From Posidonia oceanica (taxonomy: Eukaryota; Streptophyta; Magnoliopsida; Alismatales; Posidoniaceae), in assembly GCA_037176725.1 (NCBI GenBank), contig JAZBRS010000026.1:147881501-147945500 (forward strand): a stretch of 64,000 bases of DNA. Reading direction: 5' to 3'. Shown here piece after piece: positions 10,061 through 21,015 of the stretch. The notes under the pieces were generated by a model, which had not been told where the DNA came from, did not search any database, and saw nothing but the letters and a program-made list of their open reading frames with translations. Numbering within the stretch: position 1 is the first letter of the stretch; the number at the start of each line of letters is the position of its first letter. The translations under genes and the position numbers were made by a program.

Positions 10061-11177
10061 GCATATCAGTCCATGTTTTTAAACTATTACCTGTTTGCAT
10101 GCCTGTTTAGCTTTGCATTTTAAACCTTGCATGTTTTCAAAATTGCATGTAGGTCCTTATGCCTAGTTTCTTCATGCTTGCATCCTGCTTTGCATTTTAA
10201 ATTCAACAGTTAGGTCTAATTGCATGTTAGTCCTAAAACCCACTGTTGTCTGCTTACCCGTTTCTTTTGCATTGCACTTAGGTCCAGCATGTTTTCAAAA
10301 CTGCATGTAGGTCCTTTTCTTGCATTATTGCATGCATATCTTTTGATTAATGTTGCATTCTGCTCTTGCTTGCCTATTGCATTGCTGCATTACCTTTCTA
10401 GAATGCATTTACCCTATTGCATTGCATTTTGCCATAACATTTTGCATTTAGGCCCCTACAGTTATTTTAATTGCACTTAGGTCCCTGCATTTGCATTCTT
10501 GCATGCATTGCATTTTCATGTCATTGCATATTGCATCCTTGCATCTTTTGAGCACCCTTAGCTTCATTGCACGTAGGACACCCTGCATTGCACACACATA
10601 CGGGCATTTTGCACTTAGACCCCCATTTAGACCATTTTTTCTGGCCCTTGAGCCATCTGACTTGATTCCTGAATAACTTTTGATCAGATCGTTGGATCTT
10701 CACGATCTAACTATCCTGGTCTTCCTGGTTGAATAATCTTTCATTCTAACCAAAGTTACTTCAGATCAGGCCTCAGATCTTCAAGATAAGCTCACCTGAA
10801 TCATTGCATATCACTCATTGCCTTATCATTTGCATTGCATGCATCGTTTTCGCGATCTGTTTTCTCGTGCATGTAGATTAGGCTTTCTCGCCTTTGCTTT
10901 ACTTCCTTTGCACGCCGCACACTTGCATTGCATGGTTTTTTCGCCCCTGCATCGTTTCCCTTTGCATGTCGCTTGCATTGCATGGTTTTCATCGTTGTTT
11001 TGTTTTATCGCCTGCATTTGCATTAGGGCAATAATGCTTACTGCCTAGGAGTTCTCACGAACCAGGGCTTGCCCGTTCGGAACACTAGCAGCACTGTTGA
11101 GCACATAGATTGCACGTTTAATTCCCTGCACGCATCTTAGCACTTAGAGCATACATTTGAGCATGTAATTAAGCATT

Positions 11178-11182
11178 CATGG
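11178..11182. other. Left target-site duplication of E4 (CATGG)
   Basis: CATGG at 11178-11182 and again at 34073-34077, flanking a segment with TG..CA ends. Sequence on both sides belongs to one E1 3' LTR. Confidence 0.88.
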
Positions 11183-11345
11183 TGTGACCGTCCGCCGCTT
11201 GGGCCCACGGCGGGCCTCGCAACGCTGCCAAAGCTTGCGATGCGATCGTGCCGTGAGAGAGAGTGAGAAGTCGCGGTCAGTAGTGAATCCAAGGAGAAAC
11301 TTGACTCGAAAGCATCGGGAAACGTGAATAAAATAAAGATAAGAC
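11183..11345 (-). repeat. E4 3' LTR, terminal 160 bp only
   Basis: On the minus strand it ends ...GGACGGTCACA and resembles the LTR0 end (53880-54001) and a module inside the E2 and E5 LTRs: TTTCGAGTCAAG, GGATTCACTACTGACC, GATCGCATCGCAAGC. The junction with the extra-ORF fragment is near 11345-11352, at a short shared word (TTGCCA/TACCA). Confidence 0.75.
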
Positions 11346-11442
11346 AAAAGGGAGTTGCCAAGGTAGGGAAACCCATTGCAGGAGAAAAAGCGAGCAGCTG
11401 GTGTAGACTCTTCGAGTACCTATAGTCAAAGCTGTTCATCAA
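11346..11442 (-). pseudogene. Extra-ORF fragment (N-terminal part, as at 54002-54292)
   Basis: Minus-strand peptide SFDYRYSKSLHQLLAFSP then MGFPTLATP, clearly related to HSLGYRYLKILHQLPAFSL then MGFPTLVTP at 54290-54185. It breaks off where the E4 LTR end begins. The parent protein is not known for certain; it is probably the accessory ORF whose other half may be seen at 20253-20708. Confidence 0.6.
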
Positions 11443-12280
11443 TCTGGAACACGTACAGGCATATAATACTGGCTGTCAGAGAAGCAAATGTGTATATAAA
11501 GCTGATAAAGTAGTTCATAGGTCACAGCTAACAGTCAGATCACAAAATTTAAGCACATTTGGCTATGCAAGGAGGGCTTTGCCTGCACAGGGCGAAGTCG
11601 CACAAAAGGCACTCTTGTCTTCGTCCGTGTGGAGCGAGGAGATAATGGAAGGGGGCTTTTTCCGTCTGGAACGAAGTCACAAAGGAGGTATGCTTGTCCT
11701 TATCTTGCACGGAGCAAGGAAACAAGCGGAAAGGGACTTTGCCCGCCCGGAGCGAAGTCGCAAAGAGATTAGGGGCGGTGCCTGACTGCGCAGACCCGAC
11801 GGTTCGTGAGGGGCCCCAAGGGGTGCCAAAATTGTCCTATTGCCTCTGGGGTGGCTTCCCTATCTTTGATTACTAGTGCACTCTTTGGGCTGCTGCACTG
11901 ACAGTGATGGACTGTTCTGACGCTTAAAGGCGGTCAACCTGCCTTGGCAGAAGTACTGTCCCAGCGTCGAGCCGGATTCCTAACTATTGGTGGCACTTCG
12001 GAATGGGTATTGGTGGTGCTTGGGTGGTGGTGTAGTGAGGACGGGCTCCATGCCAAACTCTCAAGGACCTACACCTACTCTTTTCATCATCATTTTTTTC
12101 TTTTGCTCCCACATAGGTGTGCAAACTTCCCCTACCCTTGGCTTGGAGGTGGTGGACACTTGGTCGAAGGTTGAGGAGCTAGTGCTAGACAAGGGTGGCT
12201 TCTGGGGCTAACTTTTGTCTTTGTCGTCTTTTGCTTTGTTGTTTTTTTTTTGTGCCCCTTTTTTTTTCTCTTCTTTTTTG
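11443..12280 (-). other. E4 distal 3' noncoding region with three stem-loops
   Basis: Noncoding sequence between integrase and LTR. Three hairpins with related arms lie at 11575-11599 (GGCTTTGCC...GGGCGAAGTC), 11654-11678 (GGCTTTTTCC...GGAACGAAGTC) and 11735-11759 (GACTTTGC...GCGAAGTC), about 80 bp apart. The E2 tail has GACCTTGCC...GGCAAAGTC at 23460-23484. The small frames here show no domains. Confidence 0.55.
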
Positions 12281-12840
12281 GCTCGCAGGCTTCCGCCGTC
12301 CCTAACTTAGAGGTAATGGGCGCCTGGTCTTGAGATGGGGAGGCTAGGCCTTGTATGGCTTGTAGATTCCCAAGTGCGGGTTCTGAACCATCTCCAAAAC
12401 AATTTGGAGGGACAGGGTTGTGCTGCACACCTCTATCTATAGGGCCGACTTCTGTCTTCACCTTCTAGTCCTTTTTTGTGGTGCCCAGGCTAAGACGTGC
12501 ATGTTTTGCTCACACTCTCTCACACCCTAGGATTTTGTCTCCCTCTGGAGGTGTAAGTCCTAGAGGGGTTTAGACATTTCGTTTGTCCTTATTGGATGGT
12601 GGCTCCCTCATTGGTAAGGACATCTAAGTAGTGTCAGGTGAGGTAGAGGGTACTCCTTCCATAGTAGGCAAGCATCTCCGATTTTCGTCATCGGGCTTAT
12701 GATAGTAATGCACATAATACATTTACATCTCTCTCTCCTTTTTTTTTGGTCTTTCAGATAAATAAACATGACTAAAAAGGAAATGCATGAGAAAGTAAAT
12801 GCAAGAAGTGGGAGAGGGGACTCTGCAAGGTAGCGGCGGG
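12281..12840 (-). other. E4 proximal 3' noncoding region
   Basis: Homologous to E3 34527-35152: GCAGGCTTCCGCCGTCCCT and TTAGAGGTAATGG near 12286-12320, and GGGTTGTGCTGCACACCTC near 12413. It lies directly after the pol stop codon. No ORF is supported. Confidence 0.65.
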
Positions 12841-14012
12841 CTACTGGTAGTACTTCTTGAGGTAGCATGCGTTGACTGGCTCTGACTGTTCAACCTGGTC
12901 CATGTCCTCAAGAACTACTGTGCTGTTGGAGAAGACCTACTTGATTAAGAAGGGGCCACACCAGTTGGGCCGGAATTTTCCTCGGCCGTCGGGGAGATGG
13001 ATGGCTCGAAGGACCATATCCCCTGGATTGAAGCTTCTAGGCCTAACCTTCTTCAGGTATGCTCTGGCCGAGCGCTTCTGGTAGCACTGAGCATGATGTA
13101 TGGCCTGCAGCCTATGCTCATCAATCAGGTTCAACTGGATGCAGCGGTCTTCGACGCATTCTGCTTCTTCCAGCTCAGCTTCTCGTAGGATCTGCAGTGG
13201 GGGGATCTCTACTTCAATAGGTAGCACTGCCTCCATGCCGTACACCAGCGAGTACGAGGTTGCTCATGTCGAGGTCTGGACTGATGTCCTGTACACCCAG
13301 AGTGCGTACGGAAGCTTGTCATGCCAGTCCTTGTGAGTCTCCGCCATTTTCTTCAAGATCTTAACAAGGTTCTTGTTGGCGGACTGTACTGCGCCATTCA
13401 TCTGTGGCTGATAAGGCGAGGATTGGTGATGCTTGATATTGAAGCTCTGCAGGTAATCTTTGATCCTCTTGGCTATGAAGTTTGTGCCATTATCAGAGAT
13501 GAGCGTGTACGGGACCCCATACTGGGCTATGATATTTTTCTGATGAGCTTTTCTGTAGCCACGGCAGTGATTGTCTTATAGGAGGTTGCTTCCACCCACT
13601 TAGTAAAGTAGTCGATTGCTACCAGAATGTAGCGATGACCGTTAGAGGCTGCTGGATGTATGGAGCCAATGACATCAATCCCCCAGGTGGAGAAAGGCCA
13701 TGGTGAAGACATGCTATGCAATTCCTGTGGGGGAGCGTGTATGAAGTTCCCATGGATTTGGCAATTATGGCACTTGCGCACAGATGGGCAGTAGTCTGTC
13801 TCCATGGTTGACCAGAAGTAGCCTTGGAGTAAAGTCTTCTTGGTCAGCAACACACCATTCATGTGAGGGCCGCAGGTCCCTGCATGGACTTGGAGCATTA
13901 ATGTGTCGGCCTCCTTCTTGTCTACGCAGCGTAGGAGCATTTGGTTGTAAGATCTTCTGTACAGATGTCCTGCCCCTATCACATACTTTGACGCTAGATG
14001 CGCCAAAGTCTT
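12841..14012 (-). pseudogene. int: E4 integrase, frameshifted
   Basis: Catalyses insertion of the cDNA into host DNA. The zinc-binding HHCC domain is visible (HAGTCGPH, then CHNC), followed by the DDE core start WGIDVIG and YILVAIDYFTKWVEA. The frame is lost near 13530. The C-terminal part resumes at 13245 with MYGMEAVLPIEVEIP and a GPY/F-like end (RGKFRPNWCGPFLIK), then NACYLKKYYQ and a stop at 12841-12843. The region with the second D and the catalytic E (about 13260-13520) is readable only in pieces. It is the last domain of the polyprotein, as usual for Ty3/Gypsy. Confidence 0.88.
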
Positions 14013-14177
14013 TCTGTCTGCTGCCGAGGTGCCTGGTGGGGGGCTGCCAGATTCCAGGAAGACTTTGATGTCATGGTACCATGGGAGTTCCTCTACTGGA
14101 TCCGCTTCCTCGATGCTCATGCAGTGTGCGGGCTGTTCCACATGAGAGACTGATACATCCACTGCACGATGCTCGGG

Positions 14178-14570
14178 TATAGAGAGCCAAGATGCTAAGG
14201 TTGCCAGAGCATCTGCATAGGCGTTCTTGGCTCTATTCATGTAGGTGAAGTGGATGCTTTCAAATTCCTCTATTAGCTTCAGTAGGCATTCATGGTAAGG
14301 TACCAGCTTAGGGTCCTTGGTCTTCCAATCGCCATTGACTTGGGAGATGACCAGCATTGCATCTCCGTGTACATGTAGCTTGCGCACATCATGCTCGAGT
14401 GCGACTTGCAGTCCCAGAAGGTAGGCTTCATACTCTGCCTCATTGTTGGTGCAAGGGAATATCATCTTCCTTGCAAAGGGGATTAGCACTCCCTGTGGTG
14501 TTGCTAGGACAGCGCTGATGCCTCTGCCTCTTCTATTGACCGCGCCATTGAAGTACAGATGCCACTGTAG
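14178..14570 (-). pseudogene. E4 second (archaeal-type) RNase H
   Basis: An additional RNase H between the normal one and integrase, known from Tat-lineage elements. Motifs: LYFNGAVNRRGRG, NNEAEYEAYLLGL, VHGDAMLVISQVNGDW and NAYADALATLASW. The first catalytic aspartate is changed: E3 has YFDGA where E4 has YFNGA, a single G-to-A change. The rest of the domain is open, so this copy was probably inactivated by the point change or after other damage. Confidence 0.82.
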
Positions 14571-15219
14571 TTCATCTTCAGGATCCTTCTGCTCTGAATC
14601 CTCCATGGCGAATAAAATGTCCTCATTAGGGAACTGTGTCTGCAGAGGCTGATATTCAAGTAAGGGGAAGTCGGCCAGATGATCTGCCATAGCTTGCCCC
14701 TTCATTGATTTCTGTGTAACGAAGGTGATGTCATACTGAGACAATAACACCTTCCACTTAACACATTTGCCCACCATGGTCGGCTTCTAGACAAGGAACT
14801 TGATGGGGTCATGTCGGCATAAGAGCTGGACCAGGTGTGGCATCATGTAATGCCTTAGCTTCTGCGTGGCCTAGACAAGAGACAAGCAGGTCTTCTCTAT
14901 GGCGCTATACCTGGCTTCGCAATCAGTGAATTTCTTGCTCAGGTAATAGATGGCATGCTCCTTTTTACCGGTTTCATCATGTTGACCCAAGACGGCACCC
15001 ATGGAATGCTACGTGGTAGAAAGGTAGAGAATCAGAGGTCTCCCTGGCACGGGAGAGACCAGGACAGGAGGCTTGATCAGGAACTGCTTGATCTTGTCAA
15101 AAGCAGCTTGGCACTCCTCGCTCCAGTTGATCTGTGCATTCTTCTTCAGGAGCTTGAAGATCAGTTCGCAGATAGGTTTGAGTTGTGTGATGAACCGACT
15201 GATATACTGCAGACGCCCC
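14571..15219 (-). pseudogene. E4 Gypsy-type RNase H and connection
   Basis: Follows RT and degrades RNA in the RNA-DNA hybrid. Seen: SEECQAAFDKIKQFLIKPPV (near 15110), RPLILYLSTT, then after in-frame stops a tail KWKVLLSQYDITFVTQKS and GQAMADHLADFPL (14770-14660). The tail is characteristic of the link to the second RNase H. The matching site where solo LTR S inserted in E3 lies here at about 14890. Confidence 0.75.
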
Positions 15220-16250
15220 AGTAGGCCTCTGACTTCCTTCTTAGTCTTGGAGGGTGGCATGCTTACGATGGCTTTGGCCTTACTTGGGTCCACTTCAATT
15301 CCCCTCTGGCTAACAATGTAGTCCAGCAGCTTGCCGGATGATACCCCGAATACACATTTACTGGGGTTAAGGCGAAGCTTGTACTTCCTCAAGCGGTTAA
15401 AGAGCTTCTTGAGATAGATAAGGTGATCCTCAGGCTCTCTAGACTTAGCAATAACGTCGTCCATGTAGACCTCAACTTCTTAGTGCATGAAGTCATGGAA
15501 TAATGCTGTCATCGCCCTCTGATATGTTGCTCCGGCGTTCTTGAGCCCAAATGGCATAACTTGATAGTAGAAGACTCCCTAGGGGGTGATAAAAGAAGTC
15601 TTTTCCATGTCTTCTTCTGCCATTCTAATCTAGTTGTAGTCGGAGAAGTCGTCCATGAAGGAGAGCATCTTGTGCCCTGTAGTGTTGTCCACTAGGACAT
15701 CGATGTGCGGTAGGGGGAAGTCGTCCTTAGGACTGGTTTTGTTCAGATCCCTATAATCAATGGACATACGGACCCGTCCGTCCTTCTTGGGCACAGGCAC
15801 GACGTTCGCAAGCTATTCTGGATAAAGGACGACCTTGAGAAAACCAACGCTGTGCTGCTTCATGATTTCCTCTTTAATTTTGAGCAGCTACTGTGGTCGC
15901 CACTTCCAAAGCTTCTGTTTTACTGGCTTCGCGTCTTGATCTAGAGGTAGGTTGTGCACCACGATCTCGACATCAAGGCCGACCATGTCTTCATAGCTCC
16001 AGGCGAAGACATCTGCATATTCCATAAGGAATGCGATAAACTCTGCCTTGGCCTGGGGCGTTAGTAGGGCGCTGATGTGGACCTCCTTGACATCTTCAGC
16101 TGTGCCAATGTTGATAACCTCCGTCTCTTCCTCGACATGGAGGTTGGGCCCTTCTGGATTGTCATCATAAGGCTGGAACTCAGGTGGTGGTTCATCATTC
16201 TCATCTACACCTGTATCATCCTCTCCCTCATATGCAATGAAATCCAAGAG
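15220..16250 (-). pseudogene. E4 reverse transcriptase, several stops
   Basis: Begins with ADVFAWSYEDMVGLD and LPLDQDAKPVKQKLWKW. The catalytic YMDD is intact at 15456-15467. In-frame stops include TAA just upstream of it (15480-15482, where E3 has CAA) and several TAG codons between 15580 and 15895 where E3 has TGG. The fingers and palm can be read through these stops by comparison with E3. YMDD is followed by HLIYLKKLFNRLRKYKLRLN and NPSKCVFGV. The copy is dead; the stops are mostly transitions. Confidence 0.85.
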
Positions 16251-17790
16251 GATCTCCTTCTCAAATGTTGGGTCTGTAACATCGAAGGAGTGGACATGTT
16301 CTGCCTATTGATCCTGATGATGCCTCAGGATGGTCACGCTCACCTGAGTATTTCTGTAGGCTCGGTGGGTGGCGTCTGCTTCAGTGGCCCCTGGTCCAGC
16401 TGACTGATCTGGCTGTTCTGGCTGCTCTGGCACCACTATCACTGCTAGGACTGCCTGGACTGCTGGGACTGCTCTGTCTGCTACCGCTGCTGTCTGTACT
16501 GTCCCCTCCTTCGCATTCTCAGATGTACTTGCAGGGAGTGCCGGAGATGGACAACTGTCTTCTAGGTGACGAATCTGTGTATTGTCGCCTAATGCGTTGC
16601 TCGTGCGAGGCATGCGCCGCACGAACCATCTAGACCCGCCTTCTGGCTGTGGAGTGACCAACTCGTCTGGTCTAGTGGGTGCTGCCTTTGGTTCTTCTTC
16701 CAAGACCATAATTGAGGAATGGCCTTGCGGTGGGGAGGGATCCGTGGCCACGGCTTTCCCTTTCCTCAGCGCCTGTTGCTCGGTGGCATCTTCAGCCAAC
16801 ACCGCGAGTTGTTCTTGGAACAGCAATTCCAAGTCTCCGAGCCTGTCAGCCACCTGGGCTTCTACAGTCACACCTTCCTCGTCTTTTGAGGGTGTGTCGA
16901 CGTAGTAGGCACAAACGGCCTCTTTAGAGTCCTGCCCGGCGATTTCTCCACCTACGGGGTCTACTCTAGCTTTCAGACATATCACTGGCCGGGGCGTCTG
17001 CTCTGTTACTGGCTGGTTGGTTGGCTGACCTCCTGGCGCGACTGGTTGCGGCATCGTGGCAATTAGAGATGCGAATAGGCCGGCCAGGGATGCCACTGGC
17101 AGTGGCGCCAACAGGGACAGTGCTGTGGCTAGAGGGGAGGCAGAGGCGCTCTTCTGAAGGTCCAACAGCTGAACGGTTGCTCTGGAGGATGAAGCGCCGG
17201 CACCCATGTGTGATGGTGGTTGTTTCTCTGTAGTGGCAGTGGGGGTCTTCCACAATGTTAGATCTGCTAAAGCTGACGGCAGTGTGGCTGATAGAGCCAC
17301 CTGCTTTGCTTGTGGAGTTGCTGATGAGGAGGGCTAAGTCAAGCCATCGCCTGAATCGACTGATTGCACCACCGAAAAAGGTAACTTCTATACTGGTGTG
17401 GCTGTAGCCACGAGTGGACAGGTGGCTAGTGCCTGCAGAAGTGCTCCTGATTCTGGAGCTGTCATAGGCACTGGTGAAGCTGTAGAGGGGGAAGAGGCTA
17501 TCATTCCTGACACAGAGTTTGCAGAATCTGCCACTATACCAGTAGAGGGAAGGGCCAGACAAACTGATCGAGAGATTGCAGGGCTGATCTGGGCCTCTTC
17601 CTTGGACTGTGCTGGGACAACCGTGCCAGAGTGCTCCTCATTGGAATAATAATCTTCTATGTAGACCCACTCCTCTGTCGGCAGTGGGGGGCTCTGGCAC
17701 GGTACTGGTTGGGCTATTGCTAGGCTCATGTTTGGGTCGAGAATACCTGCATTGACAAAGTTAGTGAGGTCCCAAGGGATCACGAGCTTT
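16251..17790 (-). pseudogene. E4 protease-RT linker, Ala/Pro/Thr-rich
   Basis: A long spacer in the same frame as protease and RT, with few stops, rich in A, P, T, S and Q. It contains WVYIEDYYSNEEHSG (about 17680-17640), RWFVRRMPR, and an acidic stretch near the RT. Its E3 counterpart (42843-44456) is collinear. No known domain is seen; it probably acts as a tether or is cleaved out. The opposite-strand frame 16966-17562 is a shadow. Confidence 0.65.
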
Positions 17791-17825
17791 TGTCTCCCTG
17801 AGTGCAGGTGCTCACCATCGTGGGG

Positions 17826-19079
17826 CTACCATTCATATCCCAGGCCTTGAAACTTTTCGCGCTTCTCAGTTGCAACCGGCTTGGCGATCCCTAGGCCGTG
17901 ACGCCCAAGTGGCATTCCCTTCTCATAGCCCCACCTGCGGCAAATGTTCTCGACCATCCTGGAGGGGTTACAATGAACGGCTAGAGAGCTGACACGCTCA
18001 AGAAGAGGGATAAAGTTAACCGGCTCAAACCGGTTAACACGGTATAAGGTATCTGACGGCTTAGGATCAAATTGGACAGTCTGCCGGGATACAGAAGAGA
18101 CCACCTCGACCGGTTCCTTGTCAAAGTTTTCCGCCATGACGACGATGACATCGTCGCCCCGACGGAACTTCATCATGCGGTGGAGGGTCGAGGGGATCAC
18201 TTGATGCTTGTGCAGCCAAGGGTGCCCAAGCAGAAGATTAAAAGAGGGCTCTAAGTAGATGATATAGAATTTTACATCGAATTCGACCGGGCTAATGGTA
18301 AGAGGAATAACCAGGATCCTTAAAGAATCATGGTGCGTATTGTCAAAGGAAGTCATTCCCTTCACGGTTGGCGTGATGTCCTTGGCTTTAAATCTGAGCT
18401 TTAGTGCTATGTGCAGGGGACAGATGTTAAGACCTGACCCATTATCGACCAGCGAGAGGGGAATGCGGAAACTTTTGAACTGCACCGTGATAAACAGGGG
18501 CTGATTATGGTTAGTCCCCGCTGGAGGCAGTTCATCGCTCGAGAAAGAGATGACCTGCGGCTCTGTGATCATACCCACCATATTTTCCAGAGTTGCAGGC
18601 TCGATGGTTTGGAACACATGGGCGGCCTGGAACACGCGGAGAAAAACCTCATTGTGTTTGCGGGAAGAATGTATTAGGTCCCAAATGGAGATGTCAGCCT
18701 TGACTTTTTTCAGCTGGGCCGTTATGGCAGCTGAAGGCTGGTCTTTTTTGGAGGTGGGGATAGTGGCTCTGGTGGCAAGTTCTGTAGTGGTGGGATCAGG
18801 GGATTGGCCTGCTGGTCGTTGGCTCATTGGTGGGGATTGGCCTGCTAGTGGAGTGGGTTCTGGGCAACTAGTCCTGGCTACTGATGCTGTAGGTCTGGTT
18901 ACTGGGGCGGTAGGTCTGTAGACCCTCCCCGATCGTGTGACATCAGCACACATCTTTATGGCGTAGTCGTATGGAACGTGGTGGGTATCCCTGGTCAGGT
19001 TGATTACCAGGGGAGCACGAGCTTCGAGCTCGAGAGGGGCCGCCGGGATACTTGCTGGAGAGTGGATGGATGTGGGATG
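17826..19079 (-). pseudogene. E4 retropepsin (aspartic protease) region, largely intact
   Basis: Cleaves the polyprotein. A 375-codon open stretch starts at 18953. Asp170 (18444-18446) sits in LSLVDNGSGLNICPL, the DNGS variant typical of Tat-type elements rather than the common DTG/DSG. FNLLLGHPWLHKHQVIPSTL follows. Upstream is a Pro/Thr-rich segment, then WDLIHSSRKHNEVFLRVFQA. A Gly-rich tail (GYEKGMPLGRHGLGIAKP) resembles the G-patch-like segment found after such proteases. The open frame shows that this part decayed less than RT. Confidence 0.85.
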
Positions 19080-20250
19080 CTATCGGGAAGGCTGTGTTGG
19101 CTCTGGTTGGGGCCTAGCTTGTAGGCAGACTTGGGGTTGAGCCTCTAGTTGTATGGCGGGCCTCGTGGTAGCACGCTCCGGCTTGGCGTCCAGTCGGATC
19201 ATGTGAATCCCTAACTCGGACCGCGCAATAAAGGGAAGGAGAGACTGGCACAGAAATATCTTGGATAAGATCAGAAGGGTCCACCATGGACGTAGTGGAC
19301 CCAGAGGGGAAGAGAGAATGTACACCTGAGGTCCCCACGCTTCCCGGGCCAGAATGCCCCGGCAAAGGTTGGTGGAATATGCTTGGATTGGGGGGAGCTG
19401 TCCCTAATACAGGGGATGATGCTGATGGAGGGGTGGATGATGATGCTGCCTCCTGTGTGTTGATATTGATGACCATTCAGTCAATCAGGTCCTGCACTGT
19501 GCCCCGCAGAGTGAAGCAATTATTCGTCGAGTGCCCGACATCTCGATGAAAATTGTAGAAGTGATCCGTCCTGTACCACCTTGGAAGAGGGTTTGGTGGT
19601 GGGTGGACTTCGGGGAGCGTGAGGAGTGACGCAACCTTAGGGAGAACGGCACTCAGCAGCTCCACTAGCTGAGTGAAGCAACACTGATGGTTGGGCCGTC
19701 TCTACCCTTGTTGCTGTCTTTATCGGACCGGTGTGGCAGGGTAGACCGGTCGGGCGATGGTGGTGATCTGTGGTGTGTGAGGTGCACTAGGTGTGGGTGC
19801 ATACACTACCTGCTTCAGGCTAGGCGGAGCTACCATGTGGACGGGAGCGGTAGGAGAGTCGACGTATGCAATGGCGGTTCGCGGGGGATCCCTCCTCCTG
19901 GGGTTGTTGTTGTTGCCGCTGCCGTTGTTGTTAGTGTTGCTGTTGCTGTCGCCGTGGCTGCTGCTGGGGGAGGTGGCTTGCTTGGCGAAGATGGAGAGTG
20001 CCGAAAAATTGCCGCTCCGAAGGGAGCTCTCCACGCATGTGCCAACCCGAATCAATGATGCAAAATTGGTGGCAGCCTGGATGGCAAGCAGAGCCCCAGT
20101 AGATGGTTGCGCGTCTCGAATCACAATCTCGATAGATTCCTCATCAAAGGGTCTATCGCGAACTTGTGTGGCAAGGGCGCGCCAACGGCTAACGTACTCC
20201 CCGAACAGCTCGTTGTTTCTCTATTTAAGGGCGACAAGGTCCTCGCGCTC
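19080..20250 (-). pseudogene. gag: E4 gag, C-terminal half
   Basis: Starts abruptly at about 20250 inside the gag domain (EREDLVALK matches KREDLVAIR of E1), where it abuts inverted E2 sequence. It continues with a Gln/Asn/Ser-rich stretch and a zinc knuckle of type Cx2Hx4Hx4C in which the first Cys is Tyr (FYNFHRDVGHSTNNC). A stop after VQDLID and a frameshift near 19250 separate it from the protease frame. In E3 and E5 gag runs into protease without a stop, implying a fused gag-pro-pol. Confidence 0.8.
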
Positions 20251-20252
20251 AG

Positions 20253-20708
20253 ACAGAAAAGAGCGTCAAAGAAGAATACGAGAAGCTATCAGCACTGACT
20301 GATGACGCTGTAACCTGGCGTATTGTCCCCTCTGTAGCTGAGCCATTTACTGTCTTCTTCAGCGCGCGCGACGCGCGGCTGATCATTCTACCAGGCTTCA
20401 CGGCAGGCGTAGAGTACCATCCAATCAGGGTCATGCGCCAGTTCGGCTTCCAGCAGGGCGCCTTCATTGACAGTACAGCGCCCGAGCTTCTACAGATGTA
20501 CCCTCTCAGCACAACTGCCCCAACCAAGAAGCTCGCTAGTCTGATGCAGCATGGGGTCCAATCAACAGACATTGCAGCTGTGAGAGGTGTAGGATGCACC
20601 CCAGAATATGAAGCTGAAGTCCGAGAGCTCTGGCCTATTTCTGAGGTCCCGCCAGGCGGCCCCCTATTCCCCGACTCCAGGCAGTCGAAGAAGGCCCGAA
20701 CTGACTAG
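20253..20708 (+). pseudogene. Accessory-ORF fragment, plant-mobile-domain/DUF7745-like
   Basis: An open 152-codon stretch without its own start, cut on the left by the E4 junction and ending in TAG at 20706. Key parts are DDAVTWRIVPSVAEPF, SARDARLIILPGFTAG, EYHPIRVMRQFGFQQG and a basic tail (SRQSKKARTD). The pattern of WR, a hydrophobic run, then Y.P.RV.RQFG resembles plant mobile domain and DUF7745-type proteins, which occur both as host genes and inside plant retroelements. I judge the resemblance by eye and am moderately sure. The position, upstream of the repeat region and PPT, fits an extra ORF at the 3' end of the element. The remnants at 11346-11442 and 54002-54292 may be its N-terminal side. 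Confidence 0.55.
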
Positions 20709-21015
20709 GCCATTGTGCAATCATCATGTGGTCTTCTTTCAAGTCATGCTGTACCTCTTTTGGCCTGCCACAGGCATTGTACTCATCAAGCTTTATCAAT
20801 GAAAAAACTGTTTCTGCTATCTGCTTGCACTTCAAGACTGTTCAATGCATTGCATATTCATTATCATCATCATCTCAGGCCCTCTGGCCAGACTTGCAGC
20901 CATCACAATGCAGCAAAGTCCCCAGCACCCAATCCGGAGTCCAGAACCTCTGCGGACCCGCGTCGTCAAGCTACGCCATCTGGCATCCCCAGCTGGTCGC
21001 CCCCAGCTGGATCAT
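20709..21015 (+). other. E2 spacer after the accessory ORF
   Basis: Noncoding, mildly pyrimidine-rich. CATCATCATCATCTC near 20863 and CCCCAGCTGG words near 21001 lead into the tandem repeat. Small frames such as 20726-21085 have no domains. Confidence 0.45.

Larger units (their letters stand above)
7762..11182 (+). repeat. E1 3' LTR, first segment
   Basis: Starts TGTAGACACCCCATTTTGACA and runs to the CATGG at which E4 inserted. With 34078-34526 the full LTR is about 3.87 kb. In order: AAACCCTA-rich block (7795-8030), pyrimidine tract (8041-8340), mixed and GC-rich part (8340-9430) with CAG|GTAAC at 9016, AT-rich 91-bp repeats (9480-10060), TGCAT-rich sequence (10060-10620), a block around 10620-10800 shared in inverse with 29964-30110, and the GGAGTTCTCACGAACCA block at 11048. 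The long frames here (for example 8022-8714) come from biased composition and are not genes. Confidence 0.85.

Noticed and set aside
16966..17562. Minus frame of 198 codons overlapping the E4 linker
   Set aside because: It is a shadow of the collinear frame that matches E3 in the protease-RT linker.
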